A DNA stretch of 64,000 bases from Phycisphaerales bacterium (GTDB lineage: Bacteria; Planctomycetota; Phycisphaerae; Phycisphaerales; SM1A02). Location: positions 1-64,000 of the forward strand of contig JASMKH010000012.1 in NCBI GenBank assembly GCA_030749435.1, read 5' to 3'. Within the stretch, counting starts at the first letter, position 1; each line of letters begins with the position of its first letter. The notes beneath the pieces were generated by a model. The model was not told the origin of the DNA, made no database searches, and saw nothing but the letters and a program-made list of their open reading frames with translations. This document shows, piece after piece, positions 15,847 to 23,444 of the stretch. Made by a program: the position numbers and the translations under genes.

Positions 15847-16397
15847 GACCTGTTTCTCCTGATAAACCAACGCAGATGAAGAATGAAAAAGAGTACGGAC
15901 AAATGGGGGCCCCGCGGGGCGAGGCATCCATGGAAACTCCAAGAAACGGCTCGGGTCCCCCTGCGGGGCTCCGGACAGCGTCCGGGTACGCAGAAGCGTT
16001 CGCATGAGGTGGGCCTGCGGTTTCAAGGTGTCGGGCACGCCAGCTCAACTGGCCAAGCGCCGATCCTCCACTCAGGCCCGCCTCAACCCGATAACGACCC
16101 GAGCATGCCCGGCGTCATCGTTCGGGGACGCCATACACACGTCGGAGACGCAGTCAGGTGCGTCCACGCATGGGGAACTGATTGGAATGTCGACCGGCCG
16201 CCGGATGAGTTGCCTTGTGGACTCCGATTGGAGCCTGTCGTAGAAGGCGAATAAGAACGGGTAGCGCCTGATATATATATGGACGACATCGTCGACCGGT
16301 CCGTCGGTGAGCCCGACCCCCATAGCGTACAGCGATTTGTGCTTGAGTCAAGCGTCAACGAACCCCCTGAGAATCACCCGGAACAAGGAATGCTGCC
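15847..16397. other. Long divergent intergenic region, no gene seen
   Basis: About 550 bp between the pseudopilin gene (minus) and the RidA-family gene (plus). It contains a GCCCCGCGGGGC palindrome (about 15909-15920), a CCGGAC-AGC-GTCCGG hairpin (about 15971-15985) and an AT-rich TATATATAT stretch near 16270, which stands out in this GC-rich DNA and could be a promoter element. No coding frame with family signature was found. Confidence 0.45.
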
Positions 16398-16874
16398 ATG
16401 AGCCGCGTCGAAACCGCCCTTGAGGCACTTGGAATCGCCCTCCCCGAGCCGCCCGCGCCCGTGGCGGCCTACGTGCCGGTCAGAATCGCAGGCTCGATGG
16501 CCTTCGTGAGCGGCCAGGTTCCAATGCAGGGCGGCGTGCTTCAGGCCACGGGCCCCGTCCCAAGCCAGGTCAGCCCCGACGCGGCCGCGGATGCCGCCCG
16601 GCTGTGCGTCATCAACGCCCTGGCAGCCCTCAAGGCGGCGCTCGATGGAGACCTCGATCGAGTCGAGGGCATCGTCCGGGTCGGTGTCTTCGTGGCCTCG
16701 GATGCCGGGTTCGCGGGGCAGCCACAGGTGGCAGATGGGGCCAGCCAGCTGCTCGTTGAGGTACTGGGCACGGCCGGGAAGCACGCCAGAGCAGCCCTCG
16801 GGTGCATCGCGTTGCCGCTCGGAGCCTCGGTCGAAGTGGAGTTGATCGCGGCGCTGCGGGACGCGTCCAACTGA
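16398..16874 (+). CDS. RidA/YjgF-YER057c-UK114 family protein (non-RidA subgroup)
   Basis: 158 aa. Recognised by the sequence after residue 30 (SMAFVSGQVPM...LQATGPV), the helix DAADAARLCVINALAALKAAL, and the end LPLGASVEVELIAAL. In E. coli RidA an arginine two residues before the LP pair is needed for imine/enamine hydrolysis (ARLP); here the matching stretch is CIALP, so that Arg is missing. This places it in the Rid subgroups with unknown activity, and a deaminase role should not be assumed. It stands alone, converging on the kinase gene with 8 bp between stops. Confidence 0.85.
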   Translation: MSRVETALEALGIALPEPPAPVAAYVPVRIAGSMAFVSGQVPMQGGVLQATGPVPSQVSPDAAADAARLCVINALAALKAALDGDLDRVEGIVRVGVFVASDAGFAGQPQVADGASQLLVEVLGTAGKHARAALGCIALPLGASVEVELIAALRDASN

Positions 16875-16882
16875 GGTCCGCC

Positions 16883-18244
16883 CTACGTCAGGGCGAAGAT
16901 GACCAGCATGACGAGCAGCAACAGGTTCAGGACAATGCTGGTGACCAGCACGGGCGAGACGTTGCCTCCCGGCTGCTTGGGTTTGGCTCTCAGTTCGACC
17001 GGCTCTGGAGGCTGCGAGACCTGCACCGCCAGTGTGGCCAGGTCCAGTTTCGGCCTGGCGAAGTTGGGCTCCTCGCCTCGCGAGACGCGTTCCAGATCGT
17101 CAATGACATCCGATGCCCGGCGATAGCGGTTGGATTGATCCTTGGAGAGCATCATCTCCAGAACCAGACAGAAGCCTGCGGACAACACGGGATTGATCTG
17201 GTCCGGTGGCTTGAGGTCCGCCTTGAGGTGCTGACGCATGACATCACTTGGACTCTTCCCGGAATACGGAACGTGCCCGGTGACCATGTGGTAGGCCGTA
17301 GCGCCCAGCCCGTAGATGTCCGCAGGTGGACCGATGGTCAACTCGCCCCGGATCTGCTCGGGGCTGATATAGAACGGGGTGCCGTAGGCTCGGCCCTTCT
17401 CCTGTTCCGCGGCCTCGGTGTCTTCGAGGTTTCGAGCCAGACCCAGATCGGCGACCTTGACCTGGCCGGATGGCGTCAGCATCAGGTTCTTCGGTTTGAT
17501 GTCCCGATGCACAAAGCCCTTCTCGTGCGCGTGGTGCAACGCCCTGCATGCCTGGATGAGGATCTCGATTGCCTCGTCTTCGGGGATGCGTTTGACCTGT
17601 TGAATGCGATCGTAGACCGTGTCCCCCTCCACGAACTCCATGACGAAGTAGTGGTGGTCGCCCGCGTGGTTGACGTCATAGGCCTGGACAATGTTGGGGT
17701 GGTTCAGGCGAGCCGCGGCGCGGCCCTCCTTGTAGAACCGGTCGATGAAGTTCCGGTCCTCCGAGAACTTGCGAGGCAGCACCTTGATGGCGACCTGGCG
17801 GTGCAGGCTGAGCTGCTCGGCGAGAAAGACGGTCGCCATGGCGCCAGCGCCCAGCTTTCGGATGATGCGGAACCCGGGGATCTTCTGGCTGGACTTCTTC
17901 GCATCGAACTCCTTGCGGAGCCGCTCCAACTGGCGGTCGGTCAGAAACTGATGCTCGATCAGAAGATCCGAGAGTGTGCGATCGCTGTCTTCTTCGTCGA
18001 CCTGGGCGCGGCACTGTTCCAACTCGTCTTCGGTGACGAGGCCAGCCTCCAGGACACGCTTGCCAAGCACCGTGTCGAACCCGCCCGTTGTCGATCCGGC
18101 CTGGGAGCCGGCCGGCCGTTCTGCCTCCGGCCCGTCGGTGGAGCCGGGCGAGGGTTTCCTTGATCTTGGCGGCGGCGCCGAGGAATCTGCCAGCGCGGGG
18201 ATGTCGTCGTCTGGCGATTCGAGTGGTCGGGGTTCGGTGGTCAT
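16883..18244 (-). CDS. Membrane-anchored Ser/Thr protein kinase (PknB type) with N-terminal GspE-N-like region
   Basis: 453 aa from the ATG 18242-18244. Residues 1-55 are Pro/Ser/acidic and low in complexity. Residues about 58-112 (GKRVLEAGLVTEDELEQC...LLIEHQFLTDRQLERL) look like the paired helical motif of GspE/MshE N-domains. The kinase domain (about 125-390) has the Gly loop LGAGAMATVF, VAIK with K154, E173, HRDIKPKN (246-253), DLGLA in place of DFG (266-268) and SPE in the activation segment. The C-terminus has one transmembrane helix (VLVTSIVLNLLLLVMLVIFAL), so the kinase faces the cytoplasm on a C-terminal anchor. Substrates are unknown. Confidence 0.92.
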   Translation of the reverse strand: MTTEPRPLESPDDDIPALADSSAPPPRSRKPSPGSTDGPEAERPAGSQAGSTTGGFDTVLGKRVLEAGLVTEDELEQCRAQVDEEDSDRTLSDLLIEHQFLTDRQLERLRKEFDAKKSSQKIPGFRIIRKLGAGAMATVFLAEQLSLHRQVAIKVLPRKFSEDRNFIDRFYKEGRAAARLNHPNIVQAYDVNHAGDHHYFVMEFVEGDTVYDRIQQVKRIPEDEAIEILIQACRALHHAHEKGFVHRDIKPKNLMLTPSGQVKVADLGLARNLEDTEAAEQEKGRAYGTPFYISPEQIRGELTIGPPADIYGLGATAYHMVTGHVPYSGKSPSDVMRQHLKADLKPPDQINPVLSAGFCLVLEMMLSKDQSNRYRRASDVIDDLERVSRGEEPNFARPKLDLATLAVQVSQPPEPVELRAKPKQPGGNVSPVLVTSIVLNLLLLVMLVIFALT

Positions 18245-18356
18245 TGCTGCGTATGAGATCCAGTACGTGGAAGCCGGGCAGTATGATCGTTCGCGAGGCG
18301 ATTGGCCAGTCAAAACTGACTCCCATCCCCCGAACCGCGAGGATCACCAGAAGATC

Positions 18357-19418
18357 ATGGCGATCACGATACCAGTACGGCAGCTCCTGCTCCTGCGACC
18401 CAGTGCGCTGGGCGACGTATGCCGTACGGTCCCGGTGGCGGCGAGCCTCAAGGCGCATTGGCCCGAGGCGGAGATTCACTGGGTTGTCCAAACCGCCTTC
18501 GCAGCAGTCATTGAGTCGCATCCTGCAGTGACCAGCGTCATTCGGTTTCCACGTGAGCAGTTTCGGGGAGGCGCCTTCCGCCCGCACCGCTGGTGGGGCA
18601 TGCTCGGGTGGTTGCGCTCGTTGCGAAGGGGCCAATGGGATGTGGCGATCGACTGCCAGGGACTTGCCCGAACCGGATTGATGCTGGCGGCCTGCGGCGC
18701 ACGCGTGCGTGTGGGCGATCGGGCCGCCCGCGAAGGTGCCTGGATTCCCTGCACGAACCGGGTCACGGTGCCTGAAGGTGCGCACGAAGTCGATCGCATG
18801 CTCTCACTTCTCAAGCCACTCGGGGTCGATCCGGTCCGGGATACGCGTCTGTATGTGCCCGCCGATGCCCGGCAGGAGTGGCTTCAAGCGGCAGGCGGCC
18901 GCCCCTCCGGCCCGTGCGCAGTCTTTGCGACGACGAGCCGCTGGGAGACGAAGGCCTGGCCTGGTGACTGCTGGGCTGAGTTGGGCGAGCGGCTGGTGGC
19001 CCACGGGCAGGTTCGGTGGATTGCGCTGCCGGGGGCAGCCAGCGAGCGACCGCAGGTGGCCCGCACAGCCGCGGCCCTGCGGGAACGGGGCGTGGAGGTC
19101 GTTGACTACGCAGGGCGAACCGATCTCGGGCAGTTGATGGCGATGATCGAATCGGCCGCCATCACGATTTCCAACGACTCCGCGGCGCTGCACATGGCGA
19201 TGGGGCTCGGCGAGCGGTGCCTGGGTCTGTTCGGCCCGACCGATCCGGCCAAGGTAGGCCCCTGGCGGCGACCCGATCTGGCGGTGCGGGCGCCGCTTGA
19301 GCCAGGCGAGGCGGTGTCGTTTCGCGATCGCAGCATCGGCGAGACGGTGATGCGGCGACTCTCGGTGGACACCGTCTGTCAACGCGCGATCGAGTTACTT
19401 GAATCGTGGTCCCGATGA
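18357..19418 (+). CDS. Glycosyltransferase family 9 (heptosyltransferase)
   Basis: 353 aa. Starts LLLLRPSALGDVCRTVPVAASLKAHWP, the usual GT9 N-terminus that binds the acceptor, and has IDCQGLARTG. In the C-terminal half TTSRWETKAWP and the nucleotide-sugar site ISNDSAALHMAMGLG...LFGPTDPAKVGP follow. GT9 enzymes add heptose (or similar) to lipopolysaccharide core. Linkage with lpxK and hldE supports ADP-heptose as donor. The ATG at 18357 was preferred over an upstream extension because homology begins there. It overlaps maf by 4 bp and starts a four-gene operon. Confidence 0.92.
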   Translation: MAITIPVRQLLLLRPSALGDVCRTVPVAASLKAHWPEAEIHWVVQTAFAAVIESHPAVTSVIRFPREQFRGGAFRPHRWWGMLGWLRSLRRGQWDVAIDCQGLARTGLMLAACGARVRVGDRAAREGAWIPCTNRVTVPEGAHEVDRMLSLLKPLGVDPVRDTRLYVPADARQEWLQAAGGRPSGPCAVFATTSRWETKAWPGDCWAELGERLVAHGQVRWIALPGAASERPQVARTAAALRERGVEVVDYAGRTDLGQLMAMIESAAITISNDSAALHMAMGLGERCLGLFGPTDPAKVGPWRRPDLAVRAPLEPGEAVSFRDRSIGETVMRRLSVDTVCQRAIELLESWSR

Positions 19419-20014
19419 GGCGGGGCAGGCTCATTCTGGCAAGCAGGTCGCCTCGTCGCAGAGAACTGCTGGAGGCGGCCGGGTGGGAGGTCATCCCGGC
19501 GGAGGCGACGGTCGACGACGGTGAACTGCATCCCGGCAAGGCGACCCCCGCTGCATGGACCACGGCGCTGGCCTGGCTCAAGGCCCGCAGCACCCAGCGG
19601 GCCCTGGCCGAGGCAGGGTCTGCGGTCGATGCCCCGATCGTGGCGGGCGACACGGTGTGCGAACTGGATGGCGTGATTGTCGGCCAGCCTGCCAGCGGCG
19701 AGGCGGCGGCCGCCATGATCCGCCTTATGCGAGGCACCTCGCACCGCGTCTGGACCGGCCTGTGCGTGATTCCACGGTCGGGCCGCCGACAGATGGCGGC
19801 AGATCACGCGCTGGTCACCATGGGCAGTCTGACCGATGCCCAGGTCGACGCGTATGTGGCGTCCGGCGGCTGGCAGGGCAAGGCTGGCGCGTACAACCTG
19901 GCAGACCGTATCGAGGCGGGCTGGCCGATTCACCACGACGGGCACGCCTCGACGATCATGGGAATGCCGCTGCCACTGTTGGAGCAGCTGTTGGAGGCAA
20001 CGAGGCGCGAATGA
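19415..20014 (+). CDS. maf: Maf-family nucleoside triphosphate pyrophosphatase
   Basis: 199 aa from the ATG at 19415, which overlaps the previous stop (ATGA); an in-frame GTG at 19406 is an alternative. Motifs: LASRSPRRRELL at the N-terminus, VAGDTVCELDG (usual form A-D-T-V), the S-HRVWTGL block, and WQGKAGAYNLADR near the C-terminus. Maf proteins hydrolyse non-canonical or canonical NTPs to NMPs and affect septation or housecleaning. It sits inside an envelope operon, coupled on both sides by ATGA overlaps. Confidence 0.92.
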   Translation: MRRGRLILASRSPRRRELLEAAGWEVIPAEATVDDGELHPGKATPAAWTTALAWLKARSTQRALAEAGSAVDAPIVAGDTVCELDGVIVGQPASGEAAAAMIRLMRGTSHRVWTGLCVIPRSGRRQMAADHALVTMGSLTDAQVDAYVASGGWQGKAGAYNLADRIEAGWPIHHDGHASTIMGMPLPLLEQLLEATRRE

Positions 20015-21000
20015 AGGCCCTGCTCCCCATCTCGGCGGTCTACGGGGCCCTCGTCGCGGCCAGAAACAGGCGGTTCGACCGCGGATCCCGGGTCGAGCAG
20101 GTCGGTGTGCCTGTTATCTCAATCGGCAACGTGACGACGGGAGGCACCGGGAAGACGCCTTGCGTGCAGTGGGTTGTTCGCACACTGCAGGAAGCGGGGC
20201 ACCGACCCGCAGTGGCGCTTCGGGGCTACGGCTCGGGCCGCAGCGGCGTGTCCGACGAGGCGGCCGAGCATTCGCGACTGCTCCCCGGCGTGCCGGTGCT
20301 GGCGCATCCCGATCGCGTGGCTGCGGTGCGGCAGCACCTGGGCGCCCATCGCGATTGCGATGTGGTGGTGCTGGACGACGGCTTCCAGCATCGATTCATC
20401 GCGCGGCAAGCGGACATTGTGCTCGTGGACGCGAGGCGAGCGATGTCGGCGCAGCGACTGCTGCCAGCGGGCCGGATGCGCGAGCCCTGGTCGTCGCTTC
20501 GGCGGGCGAGCGCTGTTGTCGTAACGCACGCCGAGTCCGTCGACGCCGCGATGGCGAGCGAGATCGAGTCGGCCGGTGGCGAGCCGCCAATGGCCTGGTG
20601 CCGGCATGTCTGGAAGTCGCTGGAGCGGCACGACTCGCAGGGCGTCACCGAAGTGCCGGTTGCGAACCTCGAGGGGTGTGCGGTCGTGACGCGATTCGGC
20701 GTTGCTTCCGCGGCTGGCGTGCGAGCACAGGCACAGGCCGCAGGCGCGCGGATCGTTGCCGATCTGCCGGCGCGAGATCATCGGGCGGTGAGCGCTGCGG
20801 AATTGCTTCGCATGGAGCAGGCCTCGATGGAGGCGGACGCCGTGCTGGTGACCGGCAAGGACTGGGCCAGCCTCGGGCCACTGGTAGACTGGAGCCGCCT
20901 GAAGGTGCCGGTGCTGATCCCCCGCCTCGAGATCGACTTCCTGGCTGGTGGATCGGAACTTGGTCGGCACGTGCGGGCGGCGGCATCGGAGTCGGTATGA
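20011..21000 (+). CDS. lpxK: Tetraacyldisaccharide 4'-kinase (lipid A synthesis)
   Basis: 329 aa. The Walker A is GNVTTGGTGKTP (residues 39-50), the LpxK form, followed by ALRGYGSGRSG, the LDDGFQHR motif, LLPAGRMREPWSSL and ARDHRAVS. It phosphorylates the 4' position of the lipid A precursor at the inner membrane. Size is normal (about 330 aa). Its start overlaps maf and its end overlaps hldE, both as ATGA. Its presence implies that the organism makes a lipid A-like outer membrane lipid. Confidence 0.93.
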   Translation: MKALLPISAVYGALVAARNRRFDRGSRVEQVGVPVISIGNVTTGGTGKTPCVQWVVRTLQEAGHRPAVALRGYGSGRSGVSDEAAEHSRLLPGVPVLAHPDRVAAVRQHLGAHRDCDVVVLDDGFQHRFIARQADIVLVDARRAMSAQRLLPAGRMREPWSSLRRASAVVVTHAESVDAAMASEIESAGGEPPMAWCRHVWKSLERHDSQGVTEVPVANLEGCAVVTRFGVASAAGVRAQAQAAGARIVADLPARDHRAVSAAELLRMEQASMEADAVLVTGKDWASLGPLVDWSRLKVPVLIPRLEIDFLAGGSELGRHVRAAASESV

Positions 21001-22469
21001 GCGATCTTCTCACAACACTGGCGGGGTTCGGGCCCTTTCGCGTGCTGGTCGTCGGCGACTTCATGCTCGACGAACTGGTGCATGGCGATGCGTCCAGACT
21101 GAGCCCCGACGCGCCGGTTCCAGTGCTGACGGTGGACCGAGTCGAGCGATGTGGCGGCGGCGCCTCCAACGTGGCCGCATGCCTGGCTGGTCTCGGGGGG
21201 CTCGTGCACTGCTGCGGGGTGATCGGAGGAGACGGTGACGGAGGTCATCTGAGGCGGTCGTTGGAGGCGAGCGGATGCGAGGTCGACAGCCTCGTCATTG
21301 ATCCGGATCGCCCGACGACGGTGAAGCGGAATCTCGTGGGTCTGGCCCAGCACCGTCATCCACAGAAGATGTTCCGGGTTGACATCGAATCGTCGGCGCC
21401 GCTATCGCAGGAGACCGACGCGGCGATCGCGGCGCGTATCGAAGCAGTGCTTCCAACAGTCGATGCGGTATGCATCGAGGACTACGGCAAGGGCGTGTGC
21501 GGGTCCTCGCGGTGTCAGGCGATCATCTCGGCGGCGCGGTCGGCGGGGATCCCCGTGCTGGTCGATCCCGCCAACACCGACTGCTACGACCGGTACCGCG
21601 GTGCCACGGTCATGACGCCGAATCGAACCGAGGCGGCTGCCGCGTGCGCCTCCATGCCCGGGGCGCCGACGGATCCTGCCGAAATGGCCGCGGTGCTTCT
21701 GGAGTCCCTCGATCTTGAAGCGATTGTGATCACCCTGGACCGGCACGGCGCCATGCTGCTGGAGCGCGGCAGCGCACCCGAGCAGGTTCCGACCCGCCAG
21801 CGGGATGTCTACGACGTGACCGGCGCGGGCGACATGGTGCTTGCGGCCATCACGGCGGCTCGGGCCCACGGGGTGGGGTGGCGGGATGCGGTCTCGCTGG
21901 CGAACGCGGCGGCGGGCCTCGAGGTTGAGACGTTTGGTGCCCACCCGATTCCGCTTGCGAACATCGCGCAGGAAGTGCTGCGGGTGGAAGAAGGCCTCGT
22001 AGGCAAGGTCCGCTCGCTCACCACCCTCATGCTTGAATTGGCGGCTCACCGCGAGGCGGGCCACCGGATCGTGCTCACCAATGGGTGCTTTGATGTGATT
22101 CATGCCGGCCACGTGACGTACCTGCGGGACGCGGCGGATCAGGGCGACGTCCTGGTTGTGGGTGTCAACTGCGACGAGCAGGTGTCGATCATGAAGGGCG
22201 AGGGCCGACCGGTGTACGGGCTGAGCGATCGCATGACCATCCTGTCGGAACTGGCCTGCGTGGACTACGTCGTCTCGTTCGACACGCCTACGGCCGAGGC
22301 CTTGATCGAGGCCGTCCGGCCCGACTTGTACGTCAAGGGTGGCGACTATGAGCCGGCGGGCATCGCCGAGTATCCGCGGCTGTGTGAACTCGGAATCCCG
22401 GTCGAAGTACTCGCTCACCGGCCTGGACTGGGAAGCTCGGACATCATCGACCATGTCCGAGGCGTCTGA
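20997..22469 (+). CDS. hldE: Bifunctional heptose-7-phosphate kinase / heptose-1-phosphate adenylyltransferase
   Basis: 490 aa with both domains. The N-terminal PfkB-type sugar kinase (about 1-320) has VVGDFMLDELVHG, CGGGASNVAACLAGLG, DPANTDCYDRYRGA and the catalytic DVTGAGDMV. The C-terminal nucleotidyltransferase (about 345-490) has TNGCFDVIHAGHVTYL with the HxGH site, KGEGRPVYG and YVKGGDYEPAGI. It makes ADP-heptose precursor for LPS core, the donor for the GT9 enzyme of the same operon. Last gene of the run; it converges on the next gene with a 10-bp gap. Confidence 0.95.
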   Translation: MSDLLTTLAGFGPFRVLVVGDFMLDELVHGDASRLSPDAPVPVLTVDRVERCGGGASNVAACLAGLGGLVHCCGVIGGDGDGGHLRRSLEASGCEVDSLVIDPDRPTTVKRNLVGLAQHRHPQKMFRVDIESSAPLSQETDAAIAARIEAVLPTVDAVCIEDYGKGVCGSSRCQAIISAARSAGIPVLVDPANTDCYDRYRGATVMTPNRTEAAAACASMPGAPTDPAEMAAVLLESLDLEAIVITLDRHGAMLLERGSAPEQVPTRQRDVYDVTGAGDMVLAAITAARAHGVGWRDAVSLANAAAGLEVETFGAHPIPLANIAQEVLRVEEGLVGKVRSLTTLMLELAAHREAGHRIVLTNGCFDVIHAGHVTYLRDAADQGDVLVVGVNCDEQVSIMKGEGRPVYGLSDRMTILSELACVDYVVSFDTPTAEALIEAVRPDLYVKGGDYEPAGIAEYPRLCELGIPVEVLAHRPGLGSSDIIDHVRGV

Positions 22470-22479
22470 CGCTCGCTGC

Positions 22480-23121
22480 TCAGGCACCGCCGATCCATGA
22501 AAGCACCGCTGCCTCTGCCGTGGCCGGGTCAGGCAGGGGCGTGGGGAAGTTGATTCGCAGGACGTCGAATCTCGTTCGGATGTCCAGTCCCAGCGGGTCG
22601 AGTCCGACCGCCCGTGGAGATTCCACCTGCACGCCCAGGCACCGCTCGATGGCAGCGGGCAGGACCCGCTCGTCGCCCCTGTTGAGGCTGCCGCAGACGC
22701 GTGGCTCGACGGCAGCCAGTGGATTGGAGTGCTGCAGGGCGGATCCGTCGAGAATCGCCCCCTGGAACCGGGCCATGTCGATGTCGATGAGCGCCCATCG
22801 TGGAAACGGGGGGACGCCGTGGTAGATCTTCCACCGATCCGAGTTCGATTCGGCAGCGCCGAGGGGCTCGAACTCGGCGAGTGAGACGGCCATGTCCAGC
22901 GAGGGACTGTGCTCGTCCGGAATGGCCAGGGCACAGTCCACGGCCTCGAGCATCGCCCCGTTGACCGGGGCGATGAGCCGCCCACAAGGGGCTGGTGCGT
23001 ACTTGAGGGGCGTTGTCAGGGCGTCGTGTCTGAGATCGCCAGCCGTCCAGGCCCGAATCGTCCGGCGGGCCTGGGCGAGCAGGTGCTGCATATCAGGGCT
23101 GGCGGGGTCGTCGCGGCTCAC
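22480..23121 (-). CDS. DUF2470-like / split-barrel oxidase-like protein
   Basis: 213 aa. The middle (PCGRLIAPVNGAMLEAVDCA...RWALIDIDMARFQGAIL) resembles the flavin/heme split-barrel fold of pyridoxamine-5'-phosphate-oxidase-like proteins. The end (GLDPLGLDIRTRFDVLRINF followed by PTPLPDP) resembles DUF2470, which in HugZ-type proteins accompanies that barrel. I see no clear heme or FMN ligand set. There is no signal peptide or membrane segment. The family call is by general resemblance and is uncertain; the gene itself looks real by codon use and its fit between neighbours. Confidence 0.6.
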   Translation of the reverse strand: MSRDDPASPDMQHLLAQARRTIRAWTAGDLRHDALTTPLKYAPAPCGRLIAPVNGAMLEAVDCALAIPDEHSPSLDMAVSLAEFEPLGAAESNSDRWKIYHGVPPFPRWALIDIDMARFQGAILDGSALQHSNPLAAVEPRVCGSLNRGDERVLPAAIERCLGVQVESPRAVGLDPLGLDIRTRFDVLRINFPTPLPDPATAEAAVLSWIGGA

Positions 23122-23444
23122 TTCTACAGGCTACACCGGGCCGGATCCGGGTGGCCATGGGGGACCGGGCAAGTCAGCGGAAGTCGAGACATCTGGCCCG
23201 GAATGGTGGTAGGATCCATGAGATGCGGGTTTTGCTTGTTCAAGGGGCAAGCCACGTGGGATCGCATCGCCGTGTGAGAGACCAGATTGATCATTTTTCG
23301 ACGTGTACAGGCGATTTGTAGAGACCGGCTGCGGCAGTGCGACGCCGGTGAGACCCTCCGTGGGTGCGGGAATCGACCCGCGTCATGTCGGATGAAGTCG
23401 ACGGGCGCCACCGCGCGCCAAGGGAAGTTTGCAGGAGCGTGGCG
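23122..23444. other. Intergenic region before the metalloprotease gene
   Basis: About 320 bp of divergent upstream region. A relatively AT-rich stretch around 23285-23325 (TTGATCATTTTTCGACGTG onward) is the likeliest promoter area. The ribosome site GCAGGAG lies at about 23431-23437. No gene is visible; frames in the region lack family features. Confidence 0.45.

Noticed and set aside
17976-18356. N-terminal 127 residues on the heptosyltransferase
   Set aside because: This stretch is antisense to the kinase N-terminus and GT9 similarity starts at 18357.
19555-20996. Longer forms of lpxK and hldE starting far upstream
   Set aside because: Extensions run through maf or lpxK in another frame; homology begins exactly at the ATGA-overlap starts at 20011 and 20997.
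21402-22985. A 527-aa minus-strand gene opposite hldE
   Set aside because: It is the antisense of hldE fused to part of the real gene at 22480-23121; low-complexity composition and no recognisable domain.
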